Assembly (NCBI GenBank): GCA_002279935.1
Contig: NCCZ01000026.1
Location: 1 to 47,628, forward strand
Direction: 5' to 3'
From: Hyphomicrobium sp. 12-62-95
Lineage (GTDB): Bacteria > Pseudomonadota > Alphaproteobacteria > Rhizobiales > Hyphomicrobiaceae
DNA: 47,628 bases
Each line of letters starts with the position of its first letter. Position 1 is the stretch's first letter. Below are positions 23,049 through 31,769 of this stretch, in pieces. The notes under the pieces are model-generated. The model saw only the letters and a program-made list of their open reading frames with translations, did no database searches and was not told the origin of the DNA. Position numbers and translations under genes: made by a program.

Positions 23049-24074
23049 TTAGCGAAGGAATTTGCCAAAGGCGCGGGGGCCCTCGCCGACCGGTATGCGG
23101 GCGACGACGGTGAGGGTCGCCACGTCGATCTTTTCCAGGGTGTTGGAGTCCCAGCAGGCGACCCAGACGGCGGCGCCGGTGGGGTCCGCCTCGATGCCTT
23201 CCGGGAAGCTGCCGATGCGGATGGTCTTGATGGATGCCAGCGTCGTGGCGTCGATGACGGAGATGCTTTCGGCGTGCTGGTTGGTGACGAACAGCGTGTT
23301 GCCGGCGCGGGCGACGGCGTAGGGGCGCAGGCCGACGGGCACGTCTTGCAGCCGAGTTCGGGTTTTCAAGTCGAGGACGGTTATGGAATTGGAGGCGACG
23401 TTGGCCGTATAGGCGCGCCCGGCCGAGTCATCGATCGTGACGCCGAACGGGCGATCGCCGGTTAGGATCGTGCCGGTCACCTTAAAGGTCGCAGCGTCGA
23501 TGATGGAGACTTGGTTGCTGTCGCGGTCGGCGGTGAGGATGGTTAACCCATCGGCGGTGACGGCGAGGCCGGAGGGGGACTGGCCAGTGGCGACGGTGGC
23601 AATGATGGCCAGGGTAGCAGGATCGACTGCGTAGAGGCGGTGTTCGTACCAGTCGGCGACATAGACGACGCCAGACTTTGGATTGACGGCGATGCCGAGG
23701 GGCCCTTGGCCGACGTTGGCACGCCGAAGCACCTTTTGTGTTGCCGTATCGACGGAGACGACTTCGCGGCTGTCGGGAGCGGCGACGTAGGCGCGCGATC
23801 CGTCCGGCGACAGGGCAATGCCGGCGGGCTTACCGCCGATGGTGATTTCTGCGGTCTGCTTGCCAGTGCCGAGATCGACGACGGAGAGGCTATTGCCAAG
23901 CTGATTGGTGACGAAGGCGGTTCGGGCGGCATCGCCCTCCCCTGCCCGCGCGGACCCCGCGTCGAGTGCCAACGCGAGGGCCACGAGGCCGGCGAGAAGC
24001 AGCGCTCGTGCGGCGGACAAAAATTGCCCGGCTTGAGGCCGGGCAACTCCTGCGCAGTTTGGGGCCATCCCCAT
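23049..24074 (-). CDS. Second periplasmic YVTN-type beta-propeller protein
   Basis: The 341-residue protein has a signal segment (ARALLLAGLVALALALDAGSARA) and about seven YVTN repeats such as NSLSVVDLGTGKQTAEITIG, VYVADWYEHRLYAVDPATLA and ESISVIDATTLASIKTIRIG. It resembles the propeller at 10178-11197 in type but not in sequence detail. The first 18 codons overlap a perfect terminator-like hairpin (24024-24046) followed by five T, so either the start is later than ATG 24074 or the gene is attenuated. It starts 4 bases after the SRPBCC gene stop. Function inferred only from fold and location. Confidence 0.85.
   Translation of the reverse strand: MGMAPNCAGVARPQAGQFLSAARALLLAGLVALALALDAGSARAGEGDAARTAFVTNQLGNSLSVVDLGTGKQTAEITIGGKPAGIALSPDGSRAYVAAPDSREVVSVDTATQKVLRRANVGQGPLGIAVNPKSGVVYVADWYEHRLYAVDPATLAIIATVATGQSPSGLAVTADGLTILTADRDSNQVSIIDAATFKVTGTILTGDRPFGVTIDDSAGRAYTANVASNSITVLDLKTRTRLQDVPVGLRPYAVARAGNTLFVTNQHAESISVIDATTLASIKTIRIGSFPEGIEADPTGAAVWVACWDSNTLEKIDVATLTVVARIPVGEGPRAFGKFLR
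24024..24046 (-). terminator. Terminator-like hairpin inside the start of the propeller gene
   Basis: On the minus strand TTGCCCGGC, loop CTCAA, GCCGGGCAA, then TTTTTG. This is a textbook intrinsic terminator placed 33 bases after the SRPBCC gene stop yet within the first codons of the next reading frame. Confidence 0.75.
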
Positions 24075-24078
24075 ACAA

Positions 24079-24606
24079 TCAGCCGCCTTCGAACTTCTTC
24101 TTCAGGGCGCCAAGGCCGCCTTGGACGATCTCGTTCACAGCCTTGACGGCGGCTTCGTCGGAGAGTTCCGGCGGGGGATCGTTGTTCACGAAGCCGCGAT
24201 AAAAGGCGGCGCGCCATTCGACGATGGTCTTTTCGCCGGTGCCGGAGACGTTCAGCTGGGAGGAGTAGTTCGTGACCGGCAGCACCTTCACGTCGACGTC
24301 GGTGATCTCGTAGGCGAGGCCCCGTTCATCGGCCGAGTACTTCGTCAGCTTCTCGTTGATGACGCCGCCTGATTGGAGCGTTAGCTTACGGGTTGCGCCA
24401 ACATCATTGCCGCCGGTGCCTTCCGTCTTCGCAACTGCGGGATGCCAGCCCATATCCTGGAAGTTGCCGACCGCGGCCCAGACCTTGTCCACCGGCGCAT
24501 TGATCTCGATTTTCGAGACCACCTTCTGGCGCGAGGGGCCATGCGCCTCTGCCGCCACCGGTGCCAGCGCCCAAAGCGCCACCATTAAGGATGCCACCAC
24601 TCTCAC
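24079..24606 (-). CDS. MxaD-like exported SRPBCC-family protein
   Basis: The 175-residue protein has a signal (VASLMVALWALAPVAAEAHG) and a START/SRPBCC ligand-binding domain: VSKIEINAPVDKVWAAVGNF, then GWHPAVAKTEGTGGNDVGAT and VEWRAAFYRGFVNNDPPPEL. MxaD of methanol-dehydrogenase clusters is of this type and aids interaction between the dehydrogenase and its cytochrome. GTG 24606 was chosen, with GGAGGAG ahead; TTG 24612 is also possible, and the frame up to 24708 lacks a site. It leads the minus-strand pair with the propeller gene. Confidence 0.82.
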   Translation of the reverse strand: MRVVASLMVALWALAPVAAEAHGPSRQKVVSKIEINAPVDKVWAAVGNFQDMGWHPAVAKTEGTGGNDVGATRKLTLQSGGVINEKLTKYSADERGLAYEITDVDVKVLPVTNYSSQLNVSGTGEKTIVEWRAAFYRGFVNNDPPPELSDEAAVKAVNEIVQGGLGALKKKFEGG

Positions 24607-24832
24607 GATCAAGTCTCCTCCAGAGCTTCGTTTTTTCGCCGGCCCGAGCAGGTCCGCGGGCGGGCACCATAGTGAGGGGCAATTGTGAGTGCAATTGGGT
24701 GGTTGCACAGTGTAGCGGGGACCCGCGCGATTTCGCCGCCCGGCGGAGTGGGGGGAATGGGGCCATCGCTGTTGTCAGGGACCATGCTCCCATGCTTTTG
24801 TGCCCGTCCAACTAAAGAACGAGCCCCAATCC

Positions 24833-26134
24833 ATGAGCGCTTCCCAAGCGGGTGCACCTTCAGCACCGGCCTCCGCTGCACAAACCCATGCCCACGTCAC
24901 CTGTCCGTTCTGCGGATTGCGCTGCGATGACCTGGAGATCGCCCGTTCTGGTCAGGCGCTGAGTGTCACGCGGAACGGCTGCGACAAGGCGAAGGCCGGA
25001 TTCGAGCGGCCGTTGACGGCGGCGCAGCCCCGGGTCGGCGGAAAGACGGTTTCGCTGGGTGAGGCCATCGCGGAGGCGGTGGCGTTGATCAAGAAGGCCA
25101 AGCTTCCGGCTTATGGCGGGCTTGCGACAGATGTGGACGGGATGCGCGCGATCATGTCGATTGCGGACAAGTCGCGCGGCGTCGTCGACCATGCCTTCAG
25201 TGAGGCGCAGGGCCGCAACATTAAGGTGCTGCAGACCAGCGGGTACTTCATGACCACGCTGACGGAAGCGCGTAACCGGGCCGATCTTTTCATTATTGCC
25301 AGCGACGTTCACCGTTTTCACCCGCGCTTCTTCGAGCGCATCGTGTGCAACGAAAAGTCGATGTTTGCCGACGATCCGCCGAAGCGGACGGTGGTGTTCT
25401 TGGGCGAGGGTTACGACACCTCGGCGGCGACGGGTACGCGCATCGGCGACGTGGTGACGATCAATTGCCCGACGCACCGCATCGGCGAAGTGGTCTCGGC
25501 GCTGCGCACGTTGAAGAAGGGTGCGCCTCTGCCTGCCGATACCATCGCTGGCGTGGCGAAGGCGCAGATCGAGGATCTGCTCGCCCGCTGTCACAAGGCC
25601 GAGTATGGCGTCATTGTCTGGGTGCCGCCGGGTCTAGATTTCCCCAACGCCGATCTTACCGTCCATCAGATCTGCGAGTTCGTAAAAGACCTGAACGTCA
25701 CGCAGCGTTTTGCCGGTTTGTCGCTTGGCGGCAACGAGGGCGCCAGCACCGCGGCATCGGTTTGTGCGTGGCAGTCGGGGTATCCGCTGCGTGTCAGCTT
25801 CGAGACGGGCGCGCCGCATTATGATCCCGAACTCTATGCCATCCCGGCTCTAATTGCCTCGAAGCAGACCGATTGCCTTGTCTGGCTATCGAGCTTCACG
25901 GCGGACCTCTCGCCACCCGCAACAGACATTGCGACCGTGGTTTTGGGCTCGCACGATTTGAAGCTCGCGCGCGAGCCGGAGGTCTTCATTCCCGTCGGCA
26001 CGCCGGGCATCGATCACCGCGGCCAGCTCGTGCGTTGCGACAGCGTCGTGTCGCTGCCGTTGCGTGATCTGGGCCGCGATGCGGGCTTGGCGCGCACCGT
26101 TGACGTTCTCGCCGCCATCGAAGCTGCTCTTTAG
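24833..26134 (+). CDS. fhcB: Formyltransferase/hydrolase complex subunit B
   Basis: FhcB is the structural relative of the molybdenum/tungsten subunit of archaeal formylmethanofuran dehydrogenase (FwdB); in methylotrophs the complex is a hydrolase and no redox step occurs. The 433-residue protein opens with VTCPFCGLRCDDLEIARSG and RNGCDKAKAGFE (Cys24, Cys27, Cys31, Cys50), the pattern that holds a 4Fe-4S cluster in FwdB. Later segments FERIVCNEKSMFADDPPKRT and DHRGQLVRCDSVVSLPL match the family. ATG 24833 is used. First gene of fhcBADC. Confidence 0.95.
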   Translation: MSASQAGAPSAPASAAQTHAHVTCPFCGLRCDDLEIARSGQALSVTRNGCDKAKAGFERPLTAAQPRVGGKTVSLGEAIAEAVALIKKAKLPAYGGLATDVDGMRAIMSIADKSRGVVDHAFSEAQGRNIKVLQTSGYFMTTLTEARNRADLFIIASDVHRFHPRFFERIVCNEKSMFADDPPKRTVVFLGEGYDTSAATGTRIGDVVTINCPTHRIGEVVSALRTLKKGAPLPADTIAGVAKAQIEDLLARCHKAEYGVIVWVPPGLDFPNADLTVHQICEFVKDLNVTQRFAGLSLGGNEGASTAASVCAWQSGYPLRVSFETGAPHYDPELYAIPALIASKQTDCLVWLSSFTADLSPPATDIATVVLGSHDLKLAREPEVFIPVGTPGIDHRGQLVRCDSVVSLPLRDLGRDAGLARTVDVLAAIEAAL

Positions 26135-26157
26135 TTCTCTCGAAAGACAATCGACCC

Positions 26158-27843
26158 ATGCTGATCAAGTTCACCGGCGGTAAGATCTACGATCCCGCGA
26201 ACGGCGTCGACGGGCAGATCCGGGACATTTACGTGCGCGACGGTCGCGTCGTAACGCCGGCCGCCACTGACCGCGTGCATCAGGAATTCAACCTGGGCGG
26301 CAAAGTCGTGATGGCGGGCGGCATCGATCCGCACTCGCACATCGGCGGCGGCAAGGTGACGATCGCGCGGATGATGCTGCCGGAAGATCACCGCGGCCAT
26401 GAGGTGGCGCGGGGAGACCTCACGCGCGCGGGCTGCGGACATGCGGTGCCTTCGACGCTGACGGCGGGTTACCGCTATGCGGAGATGGGCTACACAGCGG
26501 CGTTCGAGCCGGCGATGCTCCCGGTCAACGCGCGCCAAGCCCACATGGAGATGGCCGACACGCCTATGATCGACAAGGGCGCGTATGTGATGCTCGGGTC
26601 GGACGACTACTTCCTGCGTCTGCTCGCCAAGGGCGGGCACAAGGAAGAGATCAAGGATTACATCGCCTGGAGCATGCACGCGGCGCAGGCGCTGGCTGTG
26701 AAGGTGGTGAACCCCGGCGGCATCTCGGCGTTCAAGTTCAACCAGCGCAAGCTCGATCTCGACGAGAAGCATTCGTTCTACGGCGTAACGCCGCGCGATA
26801 TCATTCTGACGCTTGGACGTTCGCTGCAGGAATTGGGCGTGCCGCACCCGATCCACATTCACGGCTGCAACCTGGGTGTGCCCGGCAACAAGGAGACGAC
26901 GCTCGACACGATCCGCGCGGCCGAAGGAACGCCGATCCATCTGACGCACATTCAGTTCCACAGCTACGGCACCGAAGGCGACATGAAGTTTTCGTCGGGT
27001 GCGGCGGAGATCGCGGAACTCATCAACCAGCACAAGAACGTCTCGATCGATATCGGGCAGATCCTGTTCGGGCAGACCTGCACGGCGTCGGGCGACTCGA
27101 TGCGCCAGTACGGCAATACGAAGAGCGCGCACCCGAAAAAGTGGGTGGTGATGGACATCGAGTGCGACGCGGGTTGCGGCGTCGTTCCGATGAAGTATCG
27201 CGACAAGAGCTTCGTCAACGCGCTCCAGTGGGCGATCGGGCTGGAGATGTTCCTGCTCGTCAACGATCCCTGGCGCATCTTCCTGACGACGGATCATCCC
27301 AACGGGGCGCCGTTCACGACCTATCCGCATCTCATCCGACTGCTCATGGACAAGACGTTCCGGAACGAGATGCTGCGGCGCATTCATCCGGGCGCACAGG
27401 CGGCCTCGATCCTGGGCTCGCTGACGCGCGAATACACGCTCTATGAAATCGCGATCATGACGCGAGCGGGACCGGCGAAGTCGCTGGGTCTCAAGGATCG
27501 CGGACATTTGGGCGTGGGTGCGTGCGCGGACATCACGGTCTATGAAGAGAACCCGGATCGCGAGGCGATGTTCACGACACCGGCGTTCGTATTCAAGAAC
27601 GGCGAAATGATCGTGCGCAACGGGAAGATCGTGAAGGTCGTGACGGGCGACACGCACGTGGTCAGGCCGGAATACGACCGCAAGCGCGTCGAGAAGCCGT
27701 TGAAGGACTATTTTGAAGCCTACCACACGGTGCAGATGGAAAACTTCCGTCTCTCCGACGAAGAGATCACCGCGCCCGGGTGCGGACATGCACCGGGGAC
27801 GTGCGGCTGCCTCGTCGTCCATCCGACCGGGGCGCGCAAATGA
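26158..27843 (+). CDS. fhcA: Formyltransferase/hydrolase complex subunit A (amidohydrolase)
   Basis: FhcA hydrolyses formylmethanofuran to formate and methanofuran at a binuclear metal site. The 561-residue protein has the amidohydrolase elements: GGIDPHSHIGGG (His59, His61), a likely carboxylated Lys182 in LAVKVVNPGG, HIHGCNLG (His233, His235), LTHIQFHSYG (His264, His268) and TTDHPNGAPF (Asp379). The tail has GCGHAPGTCGC. It follows fhcB by 23 bases and overlaps fhcD by 4 bp (ATGA). The formate produced can be oxidised for energy or enter assimilation. Confidence 0.97.
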   Translation: MLIKFTGGKIYDPANGVDGQIRDIYVRDGRVVTPAATDRVHQEFNLGGKVVMAGGIDPHSHIGGGKVTIARMMLPEDHRGHEVARGDLTRAGCGHAVPSTLTAGYRYAEMGYTAAFEPAMLPVNARQAHMEMADTPMIDKGAYVMLGSDDYFLRLLAKGGHKEEIKDYIAWSMHAAQALAVKVVNPGGISAFKFNQRKLDLDEKHSFYGVTPRDIILTLGRSLQELGVPHPIHIHGCNLGVPGNKETTLDTIRAAEGTPIHLTHIQFHSYGTEGDMKFSSGAAEIAELINQHKNVSIDIGQILFGQTCTASGDSMRQYGNTKSAHPKKWVVMDIECDAGCGVVPMKYRDKSFVNALQWAIGLEMFLLVNDPWRIFLTTDHPNGAPFTTYPHLIRLLMDKTFRNEMLRRIHPGAQAASILGSLTREYTLYEIAIMTRAGPAKSLGLKDRGHLGVGACADITVYEENPDREAMFTTPAFVFKNGEMIVRNGKIVKVVTGDTHVVRPEYDRKRVEKPLKDYFEAYHTVQMENFRLSDEEITAPGCGHAPGTCGCLVVHPTGARK

Positions 27844-28757
27844 CGGGTAGCCAGACCATGCAAGTCAACGGCGTCGCCATCGACGACACATTCGCCGAAG
27901 CATTCGGGATGAGCGGTACGGCGCTCATCATCACCGCGGACAGCCAGAAGTGGGCCAACATCGCGGCCACGACCATGACGGGTTTCGGCACGTCGGTGAT
28001 CGGCTGCGGGGCGGAATGCGGCATCGACTACGAGGTGCCCGCCTCCGAGACGCCTGATGGCCGTCCCGGCGTACGCGTTCTCATTTTCGGCTTCTCGCCG
28101 GATGCGATCCTGCCGCAGCTGAAAAATCGCGTCGGACAGTGCGTTCTGACGAGCCCGGGATCGGCTTGCTATAACGGGCTGGACAGCGCGCAACGTTTGG
28201 CTTTGTCGGCCGGCCCGCGCTTTTTCGGCGACGGCTGGCAGCAGTCGAAGCGGTTCGGTGGACGCCGGTTCTGGCGCGTGCCGGTGATGGACGGGGAATT
28301 CACCATCGAGGACAACGTCGGTGTGACGACGGATGCCGTCGGCGGCGGCAATCTCCTGATCCTTGGGCGCGATCGCGTGGGGCTTCTGGAAACGGCGGAA
28401 GCGGCGGTTGTTGCCATCAACAAACTGCCGGACGTCATCACGCCGTTCCCCGGCGGCATCGTGCGGTCAGGCTCGAAGGTCGGCTCCAAATATAAGGGTG
28501 CGGTCGCGTCAACGAACAACGCGTTCTGTCCGACGCTGCGCGGCACGACCAAATCCGAACTCGATGCGGACACCATCGCCGTGCTCGAAATCGTGATCGA
28601 CGGTTTGACCTCGAAGGCGGTCTCGGATGCGATGCGCGTGGGGCTCAAGGCCGTCACCGACATCGGGGCTGCGAAGGGCGTGACGCGCGTTTCGGCCGGC
28701 AACTACGGCGGCAAACTCGGTCAGCATCATTATCACCTAAAGGATTACGTCGCATGA
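27840..28757 (+). CDS. fhcD: Formylmethanofuran--H4MPT formyltransferase (complex subunit D)
   Basis: FhcD moves the formyl group from formyl-H4MPT to methanofuran within the Fhc complex. The 305-residue protein matches Ftr: MQVNGVAIDDTFAEAFGMSG, VIGCGAECGIDYEVPA, VGQCVLTSPGSACYNGL, FPGGIVRSGSKVGSKYKGAV and a terminal KLGQHHYHLKDYV. The start at 27840 gives the ATGA overlap with fhcA; a longer frame from 27780 is shadow. It overlaps fhcC by 4 bp. Confidence 0.97.
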   Translation: MTGSQTMQVNGVAIDDTFAEAFGMSGTALIITADSQKWANIAATTMTGFGTSVIGCGAECGIDYEVPASETPDGRPGVRVLIFGFSPDAILPQLKNRVGQCVLTSPGSACYNGLDSAQRLALSAGPRFFGDGWQQSKRFGGRRFWRVPVMDGEFTIEDNVGVTTDAVGGGNLLILGRDRVGLLETAEAAVVAINKLPDVITPFPGGIVRSGSKVGSKYKGAVASTNNAFCPTLRGTTKSELDADTIAVLEIVIDGLTSKAVSDAMRVGLKAVTDIGAAKGVTRVSAGNYGGKLGQHHYHLKDYVA

Positions 28758-29554
28758 GCGGGCTCAGGCTACGTTTGAAATCGGCCCCCGTGGGGCGTCT
28801 CGATCTGTCCTGCCTGCAGCCGCCTGTGCTGACGTCGGAGACGGCGGCGAATGTCGCGCGGATGCCGTTTGAGGGCGGGTCGCTTGGTGATCTGTTCGAG
28901 GTTTCGGCCATCGGGGATGCAGACACGCTCATTCTGGCGGGCACGACGGACACCTGCGACGGCATTGGCGATCACTTGAAATCCGGCACGATCGTCGTCG
29001 AGGGCGATGCCGGTTCATATACCGGCCGCTTCATGAAGGGTGGGCGGATCGATATCAAAGGATCGGCGGGGAACTACCTTGGATCGGGCATGAAGGGCGG
29101 GCTGATCACGGTTGCTGGATCGGCCGGCAATTTCGTGGGTGCGATGACGCCGGGGGAGAAGTTTGGCATGGCGGGCGGCGTGATCCGCGTCGGCGGCGAT
29201 ATCGGCGAGCGGGCAGGCGACCGGATGCGGCGCGGCACCATCGTCGTCAAAGGCAAGACCGGTGCCATGGCCGGGTCTCGCATGGCGGGCGGCACGATCT
29301 GGGCCGAGGGCGGGTTTGGCCCGGCTGCGGGGACCTTGATGCGGCGCGGCACGCTGATCGGCCCGAAAGCCGAGCAGATGCTCGCAACGTTTGCCGATTG
29401 CGGCGAGCACGACATGGTTTTTCTGCGTCTCATCAGCCGGTTCGTGGCGGCTGAACTGGGGCCGCTGGCGCCGGCCGCGCTGCCAGCGCGGGTGCGGCGG
29501 TATGCGGGCGACTTAGCAACGATTGGCAAGGGCGAGTTGCTGCTGACGGGCTGA
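28754..29554 (+). CDS. fhcC: Formyltransferase/hydrolase complex subunit C
   Basis: FhcC is the right-handed beta-helix subunit related to FwdC and the C-terminal domain of glutamate synthase. The 266-residue protein shows the repeating GXXGXXXG pattern from about residue 80 to 195, for example GSYTGRFMKGGRIDIKGSAG and GAMAGSRMAGGTIWAEG. It has no catalytic site of its own and scaffolds the A-B-D subunits. It starts at the ATGA overlap with fhcD and closes the operon; gene order here is B-A-D-C. Confidence 0.96.
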   Translation: MSGLRLRLKSAPVGRLDLSCLQPPVLTSETAANVARMPFEGGSLGDLFEVSAIGDADTLILAGTTDTCDGIGDHLKSGTIVVEGDAGSYTGRFMKGGRIDIKGSAGNYLGSGMKGGLITVAGSAGNFVGAMTPGEKFGMAGGVIRVGGDIGERAGDRMRRGTIVVKGKTGAMAGSRMAGGTIWAEGGFGPAAGTLMRRGTLIGPKAEQMLATFADCGEHDMVFLRLISRFVAAELGPLAPAALPARVRRYAGDLATIGKGELLLTG

Positions 29555-29697
29555 GGGCGGCTTTCCCGGGCTTCTTTCCCATGTTGCTGATCCGGGCCTA
29601 GAGTGCGGGCGTAAATCAACATACGTCGGGCTGTGGGAACCACCGCCTAGCTTCGGGCGTCATGCCCGCAACAAGAAACCCGGGAGACATCCGCCCC

Positions 29698-29898
29698 ATG
29701 CTGACGATTGTGATCTCAGCCTGCCTCGTCGCAGATCCCAAGAGCTGCAAAGACTACACGCTGCCCGTCGATGGCGACATGGACACGGTCCAGTGTGCGC
29801 TGATCGCACCGCCCTTCCTCGCCAACTGGCAGGAGAACCATCCGCAATGGACGGTGAAGCGCTGGAAGTGCCAGCCGACGACGATGAACGATACCTGA
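29698..29898 (+). CDS. Small cysteine-containing conserved protein (66 residues)
   Basis: A 66-residue protein with four cysteines arranged ISACLVADPKSCKDYTLP, TVQCALIAPP and VKRWKCQPT, plus WQENHPQW. This pattern recurs in many Rhizobiales genomes as a small conserved protein. The start at ATG 29698 was chosen because GGGAGA lies ahead. The first 10 residues are hydrophobic but too short for a full signal. It lies 143 bases after fhcC and is followed by a terminator. Function unknown. Confidence 0.75.
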   Translation: MLTIVISACLVADPKSCKDYTLPVDGDMDTVQCALIAPPFLANWQENHPQWTVKRWKCQPTTMNDT

Positions 29899-29934
29899 TC
29901 GCGGCGGACGACCATCACATCAAGACGTGAGCGG

Positions 29935-29958
29935 GGCGGACTGTTTCAGTCCGCCTTT
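29935..29958. terminator. Terminator hairpin between convergent genes
   Basis: GGCGGACTG, loop TTT, CAGTCCGCC, then TTT. It follows the 66-residue gene and overlaps the last codons of the convergent DUF1194 gene. Confidence 0.85.
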
Positions 29959-30692
29959 GCGTATTTGGACGGCGGTGGGATGCCGCTGATCTCGATGACG
30001 AACTTCTGGCGGATGGCGTTGCCAAAGTCAGCGAAGCCTTTTGCAGGGAGCACAAAGGCGCCCGTGCCGCCGACGACATAATCGCGGTACCAGCCTTCGA
30101 GCGTCGGGCCATCACCTTCGAGGATGGGAAGACCGTTGATGATGACGCCGGAGGCGACAAGTTCATCGCGCACCACGTCGACCGGCTCCTCCCGGTTGCA
30201 GTTGTCTTTGCCATCGCCCGAAACGTCGACCACGATGCGGGTTGCTTGAGCCGGGATCTGCGTGACGACCTTGTCGGCGATCATGCGCATCATGCCGGAC
30301 ATGCAGGTAAACTCGCCCTCCTCGCGGGGGAGTTTGCGCACAAGCGCTGCCAAGGCGAGGGCCTCTTCCTTAGAGCCGATCTTCGTCCACGGGACCATGA
30401 TCTTGGGCTTGTCGGCCCACATGACGAGCGACAGGAGGATGCTGCCGCGACCGCCGGTGAGGATCGCTTCGATGACGGCTTCATCTTCGAGCGCTTTGGC
30501 GATGCCTTCGAGCTGGAGCTGATAGCGGGTGGCGTCGACGGAATTGGACACGTCGACGGAGATCACGAGCGCGGTGTCGACTTCGGGCAAGTCCTGAGCC
30601 GGGACGACCGCCGGACTAAAGGCCGTCAGCGCCATGACGACAATTGCGGCCCAGCCGCGTGCGCGGGCTTTCAACGGCGTGACGAGGGGCAT
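29946..30692 (-). CDS. Exported DUF1194 protein (von Willebrand A-like)
   Basis: The 248-residue protein has a signal (WAAIVVMALTAFSPAVVPAQ) and a vWA-type fold with metal-site motif VISVDVSNSVDATRYQLQLE and RIVVDVSGDGKDNC. It keeps a DxSxS metal-binding signature. ATG 30692 follows GGAAGAG. It is 20 bases downstream of the start of the DUF1194/pentapeptide gap and lies just after the pentapeptide gene in transcription order. vWA proteins mediate protein contacts; the partner is unknown. Confidence 0.88.
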   Translation of the reverse strand: MPLVTPLKARARGWAAIVVMALTAFSPAVVPAQDLPEVDTALVISVDVSNSVDATRYQLQLEGIAKALEDEAVIEAILTGGRGSILLSLVMWADKPKIMVPWTKIGSKEEALALAALVRKLPREEGEFTCMSGMMRMIADKVVTQIPAQATRIVVDVSGDGKDNCNREEPVDVVRDELVASGVIINGLPILEGDGPTLEGWYRDYVVGGTGAFVLPAKGFADFGNAIRQKFVIEISGIPPPSKYAKAD

Positions 30693-30726
30693 GCGATGCT
30701 CTTCCACCCAGATGACCGGCGCTGTT

Positions 30727-31665
30727 TTATCTCAGCGCTCTTTCCAGGTTGAGAGCTAGGCCTAAACCCTTGGCGCTTTCAAGGCCCTTGACCTGCCTCA
30801 AATCCGCATCGGCGAGATCGGCACCGGTGAAATCTACACCTGTGACGTCGGCCCCTGTGAAATTAACGCGGCTAAGGTCGGCTTGAGTCAGGCGGGCGCC
30901 GGACAGGTTGGCGCCGGCAAATGAGGCCATGGCGAGGGAGGCGTCATCGAAGTTGGCGCCCGCCAGTGTGGCGCCGTCGAAGCGGCAGCCGCGGCAGAAG
31001 TTGCGCGGCAGGAACGAGATGTCGGCGCGGGGTTCGTGGGGCGAAAAGTCGAGGCCGGAGAGATCGGCGCCTTTGAAGGACGTGCCGTCGATGCGGCCGG
31101 TGAGGCGGACGCCGCGCAGGTTGGCGTTGTCGAAGATCGGGGCTTCGCGCCAATCGCCGCGCAGATCGGAGTAGATCGTCGGCCGCATCAGGGTGGCGCC
31201 TTCGAGATTGGCTCCGGCAAAATTGGCGAAGGTCAGCACGGTGCGGTCAAGGCGGGCGCCAGCGAGGTCCGTTTTGGCGAGATTGGCCTTGGTGAGATCG
31301 GTGCCGAAGACGTCGGAGCGGGTGAGGCGGGCCCCTTTGAAGTCGAGTTCGGAGAGGTCGAGGTGCTTGAGGCCGCGGCCGGAGAAGTCGACGGTGGCAC
31401 CGGCCGGCTTGGCATTGAACAGGGCGGCGGTGATTTCACCGGCCGTGGTGTCGTTGGCCAGACCCTCGGCGGCGCGGATCTCCATGGTTGTCATGTCGGG
31501 ATGGGGTTCGACGGGCTTGAGGAGCTGGCCTGGGAGTTTCATCGTCGGGGTGACGAAGGCCAGCTCGGCGGCCTGGACGGGCATGGTCGCGAGGAACAGG
31601 CCGGCAACGATGAACAGAAGGCGGTTGCGCCGTCCGCCGCCGTTCTGATCCTGTTCACGCTGCAT
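30727..31665 (-). CDS. Exported pentapeptide-repeat protein
   Basis: The 312-residue protein has a signal (RLLFIVAGLFLATMPVQA) followed by many A(D/N)LXX repeats, for example GADLSGLDFS, ANFAGANLEGATL and GADVTGVDFTGADLADADLR. These form a right-handed quadrilateral beta helix. A CRGC pair (RNFCRGCRFDGATL) interrupts the repeats and may form a disulfide. ATG 31665 is chosen, since the frame up to 31719 lacks homology and a site. It is upstream of the DUF1194 gene in one transcript. Function unknown; export argues against the gyrase-protecting type. Confidence 0.88.
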   Translation of the reverse strand: MQREQDQNGGGRRNRLLFIVAGLFLATMPVQAAELAFVTPTMKLPGQLLKPVEPHPDMTTMEIRAAEGLANDTTAGEITAALFNAKPAGATVDFSGRGLKHLDLSELDFKGARLTRSDVFGTDLTKANLAKTDLAGARLDRTVLTFANFAGANLEGATLMRPTIYSDLRGDWREAPIFDNANLRGVRLTGRIDGTSFKGADLSGLDFSPHEPRADISFLPRNFCRGCRFDGATLAGANFDDASLAMASFAGANLSGARLTQADLSRVNFTGADVTGVDFTGADLADADLRQVKGLESAKGLGLALNLERALR

Positions 31666-31769
31666 CGCTTCTCGCGGCCTGACGGCCCGCGCCCCTCGAT
31701 GTTGACCCGCTAAAGTCACAACGGGTCAGCACCGGGGGTGGATCACAGGACCGTCACACTGTCCCCGGC

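Noticed and set aside
26131..27822. 563-codon open frame antisense to fhcA
   Set aside because: Arg/His-rich mirror of the fhcA codons; fhcA has all catalytic motifs.
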